This document shows, in pieces, positions 42,227 through 54,109 of a stretch of 64,000 nt of DNA. This stretch comes from Bacteroidales bacterium. GTDB lineage: Bacteria; Bacteroidota; Bacteroidia; Bacteroidales; UBA10428. How positions within the stretch are numbered: the stretch's first letter is position 1; each line of letters opens with the position of its first letter. A model generated the notes under the pieces. That model was given only the letters and a program-made list of their open reading frames with translations, was not told the DNA's origin and did not search any database. The translations under genes and the position numbers were made by a program. The stretch is from positions 1 through 64,000 of the forward strand of contig JAFGSZ010000092.1 of the NCBI GenBank assembly GCA_016934395.1. The letters are read 5' to 3'.

Positions 42227-42409
42227 CTAAAATTTTCCACAATAACACGGATTCTGTATTAATGAAAATGTTGAATTTCCATGAACACATCCACAGGTCA
42301 TCTCAGATACTTTTTGTTTGTTTGCCTGGTTGATTACAATTAGTATTATAATTGAGACTATAGATACCATTACAGATACTATAAGAAAATTTATAAGTGT
42401 AAAAACCAT
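42227..42409 (-). CDS. Small single-TM protein with a CxC...CxC cytoplasmic/periplasmic tail
   Basis: The ORF is listed to 42448; internal ATG at 42409 gives MVFTLINFLIVSVMVSIVSIIILIVINQANKQKVSEMTCGCVHGNSTFSLIQNPCYCGKF, one hydrophobic segment plus 4 Cys; own terminator just downstream. Confidence 0.45.
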   Translation of the reverse strand: MVFTLINFLIVSVMVSIVSIIILIVINQANKQKVSEMTCGCVHGNSTFSLIQNPCYCGKF

Positions 42410-42477
42410 GGGAAATGAATTTAGAATGTTAACATCACACAAACACATTAAACGGAATACAGTTTACGAAATAAGAT

Positions 42478-42496
42478 CCTGTTTAACGAAAACAGG
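42478..42496. repeat. Perfect inverted repeat upstream of the small ORF
   Basis: CCTGTTT-AACGA-AAACAGG. Confidence 0.6.
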
Positions 42497-42710
42497 CCTA
42501 TAATCTAAATAAGAATGACTGTAACACCCTTATTTGAAATTAAATTCATCTGTTGTGATGTATTTTTTCTAATTATATTTTTGTGGTTAAAAATTATGTT
42601 GTATGAATTGTTTGAATACACAAATTAAGCTTATTCAATAATTTAGGTCGGCGCTATAAAATTCCAAAATTATAATTCAGGTGTTGTAATTTATTTTTCT
42701 CAGGAATATT

Positions 42711-44186
42711 TCATTCCGCAGGGACATTATCCGGTTTTATAAACAAATTTTCAAAGTTACCTCTTAGCGGATTTACTTTAAAAGTAAAAACCAGGTAAAA
42801 ACCAACAAATACAAGGCCTTCCAAAACCGACATCCATATATTAATATCGATTCCCATTATATTTCTTAGAAAATAATCCGCTACAAATTGAAGCATTAGA
42901 ACACTTCCCGCTACTATAAGTATTCGCTGTATTTCCCGATTTTTTAAATAGGGATTTGAATCTTTTAAATACATAAAAATTACAAGGAACATATAAGATC
43001 CCAGCGTGGTGAGTGCCGCAATCCTGTAACCGTAAACCGGTATAAGTAAAAAATTCAATACCACATTCAGAATTGCTGTAAGTGCAAATCCGCTAACAAT
43101 TACCCGGTATTTTTTAGCAAATTTTAATTTTGATTCATGAAAAAGGGATATTCCATATAAAAAAGAACTTGCCATAATCCAGGGAATCATGGTATTGGCT
43201 ACCCGGAATTTTTCGCCCAGCAATACAAAAGCAATCTGGTCTTTAAATATCGCGAGAAACACCGTTACCGGAATTAACAAATAAAAATATACCATCAGGT
43301 ACTGTTGAAGCCACCGGTTGGCCTTATCAAAATTATTTTCCAGCTTATGAAGCAAAACAGGGCTAACAGCCATCTGAAAAACATACACCAAAGTCACAAT
43401 ACTGATTTCACCCAGGTTATATACCTGGTTATAAATACCCACCTCATCCAGTGTGCCAAAAAGCCTGATGATATACCTGTCGCTTGAAATGAGCACCAAT
43501 ATGGAAATGTTCGTTAAAATACCGGTGATCCCATATTGCATAAAGTCTTTAATCTCTTTTAATTTCGGCCATATGAGCATTATTTGTAATCGTTTCCGCT
43601 GATAAATAATAATAAAAAACAGGAACAGCATATTTATGATCACGTTGCTTAACAGCAAAGCTTCAATACGGTAATCTAAAATAAACGTCAGATAGAGTAA
43701 GAAACCGAAACTTAGCAGTGCTTTAAAGGATTGTATCATGCTGTAAACCTTTGAATACCCTTCCATGCGGAGCGGAATCAGACTGATGCCAACCATTTGC
43801 AGAGTTAAAAAATAAAGGAAACTATATAACACCAATTGTTGTTCAAGCCTGTTGGATGCAAAATTGTACCATGTTAAAGTTGGAATAAGCAGGACAATTA
43901 TTGAAACCAGAAACAGATAAAACGTCAGTGTATTTAACCGCTTAAGGTTATTCTCTTTTTGATATTGATGGTAAAATCTGAGGTAACAATTCGCCAGGTA
44001 GGAGAAAAATGCTACAGAAAGAAAGTTAAACACATAATACACCAAAGAATAATAGCCATACTCAGCCGGTGTAAATATACGGGTAAAAATATGTGAACGG
44101 AACAATCCGGCAAGCAAAGGAATGGAGGCTCCCAGGAGATACCAGAGCAATTCTTTGATTAGTGTACTTTCCTGTTTCTTTTTCAA
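42711..44186 (-). CDS. Polysaccharide/oligosaccharide flippase (Wzx/MATE-like)
   Basis: 491 aa, ~12-14 TM segments; 'LLWYLLGASIPLLAGLFRSHIFTRIFTPAEYGYYSLVYYVFNFLSVAF', 'SSDRYIIRLFGTLDEVGIYNQVYNLGEI'. Confidence 0.85.
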   Translation of the reverse strand: MKKKQESTLIKELLWYLLGASIPLLAGLFRSHIFTRIFTPAEYGYYSLVYYVFNFLSVAFFSYLANCYLRFYHQYQKENNLKRLNTLTFYLFLVSIIVLLIPTLTWYNFASNRLEQQLVLYSFLYFLTLQMVGISLIPLRMEGYSKVYSMIQSFKALLSFGFLLYLTFILDYRIEALLLSNVIINMLFLFFIIIYQRKRLQIMLIWPKLKEIKDFMQYGITGILTNISILVLISSDRYIIRLFGTLDEVGIYNQVYNLGEISIVTLVYVFQMAVSPVLLHKLENNFDKANRWLQQYLMVYFYLLIPVTVFLAIFKDQIAFVLLGEKFRVANTMIPWIMASSFLYGISLFHESKLKFAKKYRVIVSGFALTAILNVVLNFLLIPVYGYRIAALTTLGSYMFLVIFMYLKDSNPYLKNREIQRILIVAGSVLMLQFVADYFLRNIMGIDINIWMSVLEGLVFVGFYLVFTFKVNPLRGNFENLFIKPDNVPAE

Positions 44187-44263
44187 TGATAAAAATTAAT
44201 ACAACAAGGATTACATAAAAAGTATCGGGTAAAATTCAAACTATATTTACCAAATATGAATAT

Positions 44264-44965
44264 TTAATAGAGATTGGTAAAATCAATTTCTGAGGTTTGT
44301 TTAATTTCTGTCAATTTCCCCTTTTCACATTTTAAAGTCCTGGCCTGATATTTTTTTACCAGGCTTAAATTATGTGTAGCCATAACCACAGCTCTACCGT
44401 TGGCGCTAATTTCATGTAGTATTTTCATAATCCCGTCAGAAGTTTCAGAATCAAGGTTTCCTGTAGGTTCATCTGCCAGAATAATTTCAGGATCATTTAA
44501 TAGGGCCCGTGCAATAACAACACGTTGTTGTTCCCCTCCTGATAATTGATGGGGCATTTTATACCCTTTAAAATTTAATTCAACTTTTTCAAGCACTTCG
44601 TTTATTCGGCTGCTGATATCGGTTTTTGATTTCCAACCGGTAGCTTTCAATACAAACTGAAGGTTTTCAAATACCGTACGATCAATAAGCAATTGAAAAT
44701 CCTGGAATACAATTCCCAGTTTTCTGCGAAGTTTCGGTACCTGTTTGGATTTTATCTTTTCGAGATGGAATCCGGCAACCGTAGCAGTACCTTCATTTAA
44801 TGGCAACTCGGCATTTATAGTTTTAATCAAACTTGTTTTGCCGCTTCCCACTTTTCCGATAAGGTAAATAAACTCACCTTTTTTAACATCAAGATTTACA
44901 TCTGATAATATCAAATTATCAGACTGGAAAATTGAGGCATCCTGAAAATGTATTGAGCTTTCCAA
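44264..44965 (-). CDS. ftsE: Cell division ABC transporter ATP-binding protein FtsE-like
   Basis: 233 aa; '[17 protein letters not shown]', '[11 protein letters not shown]', '[38 protein letters not shown]'. Confidence 0.8.
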   Translation of the reverse strand: MESSIHFQDASIFQSDNLILSDVNLDVKKGEFIYLIGKVGSGKTSLIKTINAELPLNEGTATVAGFHLEKIKSKQVPKLRRKLGIVFQDFQLLIDRTVFENLQFVLKATGWKSKTDISSRINEVLEKVELNFKGYKMPHQLSGGEQQRVVIARALLNDPEIILADEPTGNLDSETSDGIMKILHEISANGRAVVMATHNLSLVKKYQARTLKCEKGKLTEIKQTSEIDFTNLY

Positions 44966-45303
44966 AGATTTTATTTTTTTGAAAATTATATACTGACCCT
45001 GAAATTATTAAAAATTCTTTCTTACTGAATTCTTAAACAGCAGATGCAAAAGAATATTAAAAATCAAAGATCATGAATCCTGCACTATTTTTCTGCCTAA
45101 AATAAAAATAAAAATAGAAATTAACAGTTTTATGTTTAAATAAATCAAAGAATGTTGTTAACGCCTGTTTCTAATAATCTGTACCTTTACAATTCAAAGA
45201 AAGCATTAAATCGTTTCATTGCAAATCCACAGGATAAAAATCAGATTTGCTTTGGATCAATATTTATTATATAAAAAGCTAATATTAATTAAAAATTATA
45301 CTA

Positions 45304-48300
45304 GTGAAATACAGGTCCCTTTTTCTGTTTTTCGGTTTTCTAACTGCCCACCTGGTTGGTTTTTCACAGCAGTCCATAATTCATAATCATGAGGATGTAA
45401 ATTACAAAACAGGTATGGAGCTTTTTCAGAAAGAAAAATATGTAACCGCCCAGAAATATTTCGAAAAAGCAGAAGAAATTTATGCTGACCAGAATACCGA
45501 ATTAAAGGCAAAAGCACAATATTACCAGGCTCTGTGTGCCATCAGGCTTTTTAATGATGACGCAGAATACCTGACGTTTACTTTTATTTCTCAAAATTTC
45601 GGCAATCCCCTGGTAAACCAAGCCCGGTTTGAACTTGGCGGGTATTTTTACGGACGCAAAAGATACAGCAGCGCCATTGAATATTATAGTCAGGTTGATC
45701 CTTATAAATTAAGCAAGCCTGACCAGTCTGAGTATTATTTTAAATTAGGGTATTGTTATTTTAGTAAAGACGACCTGGACAATGCCCGTCTGGCATTTTA
45801 TCAGATAAAAGATATTAAATCGAAATACACCATTCCGGCCTTATATTATTATTCTCACATTAATTACAGCCAGAAAAACTATCAAACCGCGTTGGAAGGT
45901 TTTTTGCGCTTATCCGATGATCCGACTTTTGCTGATATTGTGCCCTATTACATTACACAAATTTATTACCTGCAGGAAAAATACAATGAGGTAATAAGTT
46001 ATGCCCCTTCAAAACTTGAAAACGTCAACGAAAAGAGGATAGCCGAAGTATCCCGAATTATTGGTGAATCTTATTATATGCAAGACAGGTTTTCTGAAGC
46101 TATTCCCTACCTTGAAAAATATATGGAAACAGCTCCTTATGTGAATAAGGAAGACAAATACCAGCTGGGATACGCGTATTACAAAGCCGGCGAGTTGGAT
46201 AAGGCAATCGATATGTTCGAAAACATATCCAGCGGTAACAGCTTATTAAGTCAGAATGCTTTATATCATCTGGCCGATTGTTATCTCAAAAAAAATGATA
46301 AATCAAAAGCCAGAATGGCATTTTCGTCGGCTTCAAAAATGGATTTTGATGATGACATACGAAAGGATGCCCTGTTTAATTATGCGATGGTAACTTACGA
46401 ATTGTCATTGTCGCCTTTTAATGAGGCCATTATTGCATTTAATGAATATATCAGGTTGTATCCTGCTTCTCCCCGTATTGATGAAGCTTACCGCTACCTG
46501 GTAATGGCCTATATGAATACAAATAATTACAGTCTGGCCCTGGAATCGATAGAGAAGATACAGAATAAACCACCCGAGATTAAGGAAGCTTATCAGAAAA
46601 TTGCATTTTACAGAGGCCTGGAGCTTTATAATAATCTGAATTTTTCAGAAGCGATTATTTTATTTGACAATTCACTGAAATACGGGATCATAAACAGGGA
46701 TCTCGCATCTAAATCGTATTACTGGAAAGGAGAAGCGTATTATCGACTGAATGATTTTGATAAAGCAATTCTCAATTATAAAAAATATATCGATTCTTTC
46801 GGTTCATTTACATCCAATGAGTACAATCTTGCGCATTATAATATCGGTTACGCTTTTTTTAAGAAAAAGAATTATACCGAAGCTGCAAACTGGTTCAGAA
46901 AATATACAGGAATGATAAAGAGTACAAACTCCCAGACTCTTGCCGACGCATACATCCGAATAGGAGATTGTTTTTATGTGCAAAGTGATTATTATTCAGC
47001 AGATGATTTTTATAGCCGGGCCATTGAGTCGGGACTCTCCGATCCGGATTATGCACTGTTTCAAAAAGGTTTTTCACTCGGTTTGCTGAATAAAGATGAA
47101 GAAAAAATTAAAAACCTTTCCAGCCTGCTCAGCCAATTTCCACAATCACCTTACGCCGATGATGCCCTTTATGAGATCGGTGAAAGTTACGTGAAACTTC
47201 AGAACCCGGAAGCTGCCATATCACGTTATAATAAAATCGTTGCAGATTATCCAAACAGCGATTATGTGCGCCGGGCCCTTGTGCGACTCGGATTGATTTA
47301 CTACAATACCGATCGCAATAATGAATCATTGCAGTATTATAAACGGGCGGTTAACGAATACCCAAATACTCCGGAAGCCAAAAATGCACTTACAGGAATA
47401 AAAAACATTTATGTGGATCAAAACAATGTAGACGCATACATAAAGTTTGTAAACAGCCTGGGAGGTGTGGCAAAAGTTTCAACTTCGGAACAGGATTCGT
47501 TAAGCTATTATACAGCCGAAAACATTTACCTTAACGGCGATTGTGTAAATTCCATGAAAAGTTTTGCTTCGTATATTCAGAATTTCCCGGAAGGAAGTTT
47601 TATACTAAATGCCCACTTCTATAAAGGAGATTGTAACTACCAGATGCAGAAGTTTAGTGATGCCATGCAATCTTTTGATTATATAATTAACCAGCCCAGA
47701 AATGTTTTTACCTTACAGGCCTTGCTTGGTGCTTCAAGAATACAATACAATGAGAAAAACTATGATAAAGCGCTGGGGTACTATCTAAAATTAGAAGAAG
47801 CGGCAGATGTTAAAAGCAACCTGCTTGAAGCCCGTATTGGTAAAATGCGGTGTTATTATTATTTAAACAACTGGGATAAAACTATTGATGCTTCAAGACA
47901 GGTAATTTACGCTGAAAAATTAAAAAGTGAACAGGAACGCGAGGCCCGTTTTATGCTTGCTAAATCGTTGTTTGCCCGCGACCGGCTGGTATTGGCGCTT
48001 GAAGAATTTACCCAGGTAGCTAAAGACCTGAAAAGCCTTGATGGCGCTGAATCAAAATTCAGGGTGGCTGAAATTTATTTTAAACAGAATGAACTTGAAA
48101 AGGCTGAGAAAGAAATCCTCGATTTTACTGAAAAAACAACACCTCATCAATACTGGATGGCTAAAAGTTTTATTCTTTGGGCAGATATTTTTGCTAAAAA
48201 AGGAGACGATTTCCAGGCTATTCAAACACTTCAAAGCATCATCGATTATTATGAAGAAAACAACGACGGTATTCTTAAAGAAGCCCGAGAAAAACGCGCA

Positions 48301-48381
48301 AAATTTGTCGCCCGGCAGGAAGCTGACGAAAAAGTGGTGGCTGAGCCCGAAATTGAAATAAATATTGATGATGTAAATTGA
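45304..48381 (+). CDS. Large secreted tetratricopeptide repeat protein
   Basis: 1025 aa, GTG start, signal peptide; many TPR units ('YYFKLGYCYFSKDDLDNARLAFYQI', 'AHYNIGYAFFKKKNYTEAANWFRKY', 'ADAYIRIGDCFYVQSDYYSADDFYSRAI'). Confidence 0.9.
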   Translation: MKYRSLFLFFGFLTAHLVGFSQQSIIHNHEDVNYKTGMELFQKEKYVTAQKYFEKAEEIYADQNTELKAKAQYYQALCAIRLFNDDAEYLTFTFISQNFGNPLVNQARFELGGYFYGRKRYSSAIEYYSQVDPYKLSKPDQSEYYFKLGYCYFSKDDLDNARLAFYQIKDIKSKYTIPALYYYSHINYSQKNYQTALEGFLRLSDDPTFADIVPYYITQIYYLQEKYNEVISYAPSKLENVNEKRIAEVSRIIGESYYMQDRFSEAIPYLEKYMETAPYVNKEDKYQLGYAYYKAGELDKAIDMFENISSGNSLLSQNALYHLADCYLKKNDKSKARMAFSSASKMDFDDDIRKDALFNYAMVTYELSLSPFNEAIIAFNEYIRLYPASPRIDEAYRYLVMAYMNTNNYSLALESIEKIQNKPPEIKEAYQKIAFYRGLELYNNLNFSEAIILFDNSLKYGIINRDLASKSYYWKGEAYYRLNDFDKAILNYKKYIDSFGSFTSNEYNLAHYNIGYAFFKKKNYTEAANWFRKYTGMIKSTNSQTLADAYIRIGDCFYVQSDYYSADDFYSRAIESGLSDPDYALFQKGFSLGLLNKDEEKIKNLSSLLSQFPQSPYADDALYEIGESYVKLQNPEAAISRYNKIVADYPNSDYVRRALVRLGLIYYNTDRNNESLQYYKRAVNEYPNTPEAKNALTGIKNIYVDQNNVDAYIKFVNSLGGVAKVSTSEQDSLSYYTAENIYLNGDCVNSMKSFASYIQNFPEGSFILNAHFYKGDCNYQMQKFSDAMQSFDYIINQPRNVFTLQALLGASRIQYNEKNYDKALGYYLKLEEAADVKSNLLEARIGKMRCYYYLNNWDKTIDASRQVIYAEKLKSEQEREARFMLAKSLFARDRLVLALEEFTQVAKDLKSLDGAESKFRVAEIYFKQNELEKAEKEILDFTEKTTPHQYWMAKSFILWADIFAKKGDDFQAIQTLQSIIDYYEENNDGILKEAREKRAKFVARQEADEKVVAEPEIEINIDDVN

Positions 48382-48408
48382 TGTTAACATTTTAATTGTA
48401 TTGAAATT

Positions 48409-50085
48409 ATGAATATTATAAAATATCTTCCGGCGCTTTTTGTGTTTTTATTCAGTGGTAGTGAATTTCTATACTCACAGAACATAAGTAAGGAAATTGT
48501 GGTTGTAAATCCGTATGAACCTACACTCAGAGATGTTCAGAAATTTAATATCCAGCCCAGGGTAATCGATACAGTAATTATCCAACCTGATTTTAAATAC
48601 GCTATACTTCCTACAAGGGTAGAAACGAGTTTTGAGCTTAAACCGATTAATCCGGCAAAAATGGTAGCAATGCCTGCATCAAAACTTTATAAAAGTTACC
48701 TGAAACTGGGCATGGGGAATTATTTTACCCCCTTCGGATCTTTCAGTATCAGCAATCTAAGATCAAAAGACTATGCGATAGGCGCCGAAGTTTTGCACAA
48801 ATCCTCCCTGTCGAAAATTAAACTTGATAATGATGATAAGATCAATGCCAATTACAGTCTGAATAAAGCGAAAGTTTATGGCAAAAAGTTTTTTAGTAAT
48901 GCCGAATTATCCGGTGATCTTGAATTTCAATCTAACAGTCTGCATTATTATGGGTACAATACCGCTAATTTTACAGATTCCTTTCCAACTATAAACAATA
49001 AAGAAAACAAGCAGCATTTTTCGCGTTTCAGCGCCGGAACAATGCTGAATTCAACGTATAGTGATTCATCACATCTTAATTATAAAACAAGCCTGAATTA
49101 TACCTACTTTAACGATAAGTTTAAGAACTATGAACACGTGTTGTTTTTAACCGGTGATTTCTCCAAAGCCTTCCGGATATTTCAAATGCAGCTTAACACA
49201 GGATACCAGATGTTTAATACCGGGGAATCAATGGATTCAACACATTCCGGAATTTTGGAAATTAGCCCGAAAATTAGTAAAAGTGCTGCCGAATGGAATT
49301 TTGTGCTTGGATTAAATACATTTTATGAGCATTTTAAAATGAATGATAAGAATGCTGTTCTCTATATATACCCGGAAGCATACCTTGAGATTACAATAAT
49401 AAAAAATGTATTAACACCTTATTTTGGTATTACAGGATTTCTTGAGCCAAACTATTATCAGAAAACCGCATACGAAAACGAGTATATAGTACCTGGTTTG
49501 CAGGTAAAAAATGCCAAACATAAACTTGTAGGTTATGCCGGATTAAAAGGTCAGTTTGGAAGACATTCCGGTTTCAGGGCAGATGTTACCTATTCAACTA
49601 TTGAAGATATGCATCTTTTTGTAAATGATACAAGTTCTGTACTCATGAATCAGTTCGGTGTGGTTTACGATGATGTTGAAATAATTAAATATCATGGGGA
49701 GATTTATTTTGATATCGCTGATAAACTAAATTTCCTTATAAAAGGAAATTATTACGATTATACTACTATTCTTGAAAAATATGCCTGGCATAAGCCCGAA
49801 TATGATCTTACCTTTTCGACCAATTATAACTTAAGGGATAAAATTCTTGTTAATTTCGATATTACCGGAAACGGTAAACGATATGCTAAAAATTTTTCCG
49901 ATGAAACCAATCCATACAAACTTAAAGCGTTTGTAGATTTAAATCTGAATGTAGAATACCGGTATTCTAAAATTTTATCGGGTTTTATAAACCTCTATAA
50001 CCTGTCTGCAAGCCGGTATGAAGTATGGAATTATTATCCGTCTCAGAGGCTAAATGTAATGCTTGGCTTCACCTATAAATTATAA
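48409..50085 (+). CDS. Conserved outer membrane beta-barrel-like protein
   Basis: 558 aa; signal peptide; 'KEIVVVNPYEPTLRDVQKFNIQPRVIDTV', alternating aromatic strands, C-terminal 'RLNVMLGFTYKL'. Confidence 0.7.
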   Translation: MNIIKYLPALFVFLFSGSEFLYSQNISKEIVVVNPYEPTLRDVQKFNIQPRVIDTVIIQPDFKYAILPTRVETSFELKPINPAKMVAMPASKLYKSYLKLGMGNYFTPFGSFSISNLRSKDYAIGAEVLHKSSLSKIKLDNDDKINANYSLNKAKVYGKKFFSNAELSGDLEFQSNSLHYYGYNTANFTDSFPTINNKENKQHFSRFSAGTMLNSTYSDSSHLNYKTSLNYTYFNDKFKNYEHVLFLTGDFSKAFRIFQMQLNTGYQMFNTGESMDSTHSGILEISPKISKSAAEWNFVLGLNTFYEHFKMNDKNAVLYIYPEAYLEITIIKNVLTPYFGITGFLEPNYYQKTAYENEYIVPGLQVKNAKHKLVGYAGLKGQFGRHSGFRADVTYSTIEDMHLFVNDTSSVLMNQFGVVYDDVEIIKYHGEIYFDIADKLNFLIKGNYYDYTTILEKYAWHKPEYDLTFSTNYNLRDKILVNFDITGNGKRYAKNFSDETNPYKLKAFVDLNLNVEYRYSKILSGFINLYNLSASRYEVWNYYPSQRLNVMLGFTYKL

Positions 50086-50391
50086 ACTTCTCATGCCGCT
50101 GTAAAAAATTAATTTTCTGATATTTACAGTGTTAATTTTTTGTTGATAAATCTCTCTTTTAGTGATCTGAATTCAAAGATAAACTGGAGGTTTTTTACTA
50201 TATTTGTAGCGTGAAAGGAATTTGATGATGAATGATACTATCGCTATTTGCACGCAGATTAAAATTAGAAAAAAACATGATCCAGTCTGAGCACATTTTT
50301 ACCCCCGGTGTTCGGCCAAAAATCAACTCTACAATATAAAAATGATTTTATTCGACCGATGGAATTGAGTGATCTCAAAATGGATTATTAA

Positions 50392-52395
<2,004 letters not shown>

Positions 52396-52401
52396 AATTG
52401 C

Positions 52402-52427
52402 AAAGCCGCGGATTCGCGGCTTTTTTT
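52402..52427 (+). terminator. Rho-independent terminator of gyrB
   Basis: AAAGCCGCG-GATT-CGCGGCTTTTTTT. Confidence 0.9.
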
Positions 52428-52445
52428 AAAATAATTATTTACATT

Positions 52446-53423
52446 ATGAGAATTTTTTCCGCTTTAGTAAGTTTATTTTTTCTTCAAAATATTACTTGTC
52501 AGCAAACTCCGATAAATACAGTTTCTGAAATGACCTGGAAGCTCGATTACGAGATCTATCTGGAATTGAGTAACGATTCAAGCTATACATTCGATATTCG
52601 GCAGTTGTTCCATATCACAGAAAACAAAAATAATTTTAGCACCGATTATATTTATTATCCGGCAAATCTTGGAAAAGATTTTATTTCTGATGTAGAATCA
52701 AGAAACTCAAATACCCCATATGATCCTTCCGGCTCCAAAACTCTTTGGAGCGCCCTGCATGGAACTTTAGGGGGTGGCTGGGTACATTTCACCAATTGTA
52801 TGATGTATGCTCTTGAAACCGGTAATTTGAACCCTACGGCGCCATTAATGAAACGTCCGGAATCAAAATGGAAACCCAACCCGGTAACAGAAACATATCT
52901 GCGAACAAAAAAGTGGAAATATTATGTTCCAGTAAGCCAGAAAGACGCGCACAAAGAATATCAAATCAGGGCCAAACAGAATTTACTCGGCGATCTTACC
53001 AGCTTTCCTTCTGAATATACAGAACTGTTTCTAAAAACAAAAAACAAAGAATACAACAAATTAAAAGACGCAGGACAAAATAATACTACAGCTCGTATCG
53101 ACCTAATTAAAATTTTACTGGGTGCCAATTATCTTGGCGAAGCGCAAATAAGTTATATTCGGAGCGCTGTTTTAAAAGCCGTAAAAAATTATTCAATAAA
53201 TAAATTACCATCAGTAATAATCTTCGATGAATACGATGCAGCTGTTGTACTGGCGCTCGATACGCAGGGGTATACAATCGAAAATGTTATATTTAAGGCT
53301 TCGGCCAACATATCTGAGACTGAAGCCAAAAAAAGAACCAGTCAAATTTACAGTATTATAAAGACCATAAATGAGTACAACCAGAACACATTTCGAAAAC
53401 AATTGGGCAACTATTACAAATGA
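52446..53423 (+). CDS. Hypothetical secreted protein
   Basis: ORF with signal-like N-terminus MRIFSALVSLFFLQNITCQQTPINTVSEMTWKLDY (start preferred at 52446, after the gyrB terminator). Confidence 0.6.
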   Translation: MRIFSALVSLFFLQNITCQQTPINTVSEMTWKLDYEIYLELSNDSSYTFDIRQLFHITENKNNFSTDYIYYPANLGKDFISDVESRNSNTPYDPSGSKTLWSALHGTLGGGWVHFTNCMMYALETGNLNPTAPLMKRPESKWKPNPVTETYLRTKKWKYYVPVSQKDAHKEYQIRAKQNLLGDLTSFPSEYTELFLKTKNKEYNKLKDAGQNNTTARIDLIKILLGANYLGEAQISYIRSAVLKAVKNYSINKLPSVIIFDEYDAAVVLALDTQGYTIENVIFKASANISETEAKKRTSQIYSIIKTINEYNQNTFRKQLGNYYK

Positions 53424-54109
53424 GAAATACCTATCTGATTCCTCTTATTGAACAACTAAAAGAGCATACAAATTCCGTTAATGCAGAATTTATGTGCCGG
53501 TATATGAAAAACAAATTTCCGTTTCTGGGTATTAAAACACCGGAACGAAAGCAAATTGTAAAAAATTTTATTCATGAATCCGGATGGCCGAAACAGGAGC
53601 AGCTTGAAACGATAATTTCTGAATTATGGTCCATGCCCGAAAGGGAATTTCAATATTTCGGGATCTTTTTTCTTGATCATTTTAAAAATAAATGCACTCA
53701 AAATTTTATTTCAGTTTACGAAAATCTTGTTGAAACAAAATCGTGGTGGGATACTGTCGATGGCCTCGCAATAAATGAAATCGGAGCTTATTTTAAAAAG
53801 TTTCCTAAGGAAATAAATCCGGTTACACGCGAATGGATGGATTCAGGGAATATTTGGCTGCAGCGCTCTTCGTTATTATTTCAGCATTCGTATAAAAAAT
53901 CAACAAACAAAGAATTACTTTATAATTATATCAGGGAACTGAAACATAGTAAAGAATTTTTTATAAGAAAAGCGATCGGCTGGATATTAAGAGAATATTC
54001 AAAATCGAATCCTCAGTCTGTAATCGATTTTATTGAAACCACCGATATTTCAAATTTCAGTAAAAAGGAAGCCTTAAAGCACATAGAACGCAATACAACA
54101 AAAAACTAA
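53420..54109 (+). CDS. DNA alkylation repair protein (AlkD-like HEAT repeat)
   Basis: 229 aa; 'YMKNKFPFLGIKTPERKQIVKNFI', 'LVETKSWWDTVDGLA', 'WMDSGNIWLQRSSLLFQ', 'EFFIRKAIGWILREYSKSNPQSVIDFI'. Confidence 0.88.
   Translation: MRNTYLIPLIEQLKEHTNSVNAEFMCRYMKNKFPFLGIKTPERKQIVKNFIHESGWPKQEQLETIISELWSMPEREFQYFGIFFLDHFKNKCTQNFISVYENLVETKSWWDTVDGLAINEIGAYFKKFPKEINPVTREWMDSGNIWLQRSSLLFQHSYKKSTNKELLYNYIRELKHSKEFFIRKAIGWILREYSKSNPQSVIDFIETTDISNFSKKEALKHIERNTTKN

Noticed and set aside
46895-48390. - strand and alternate-frame ORFs over the TPR gene (e.g. 48038-48361, 48052-48390)
   Set aside because: Low-complexity shadows of an AT-rich repeat gene; no independent start signals or homology.
50199-50206. 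TATATTTG as gyrB promoter -7 element
   Set aside because: Matches TAnnTTTG, but no TTG lies at the required spacing and it would give a ~200-nt leader. Not strong enough to call without TSS data.
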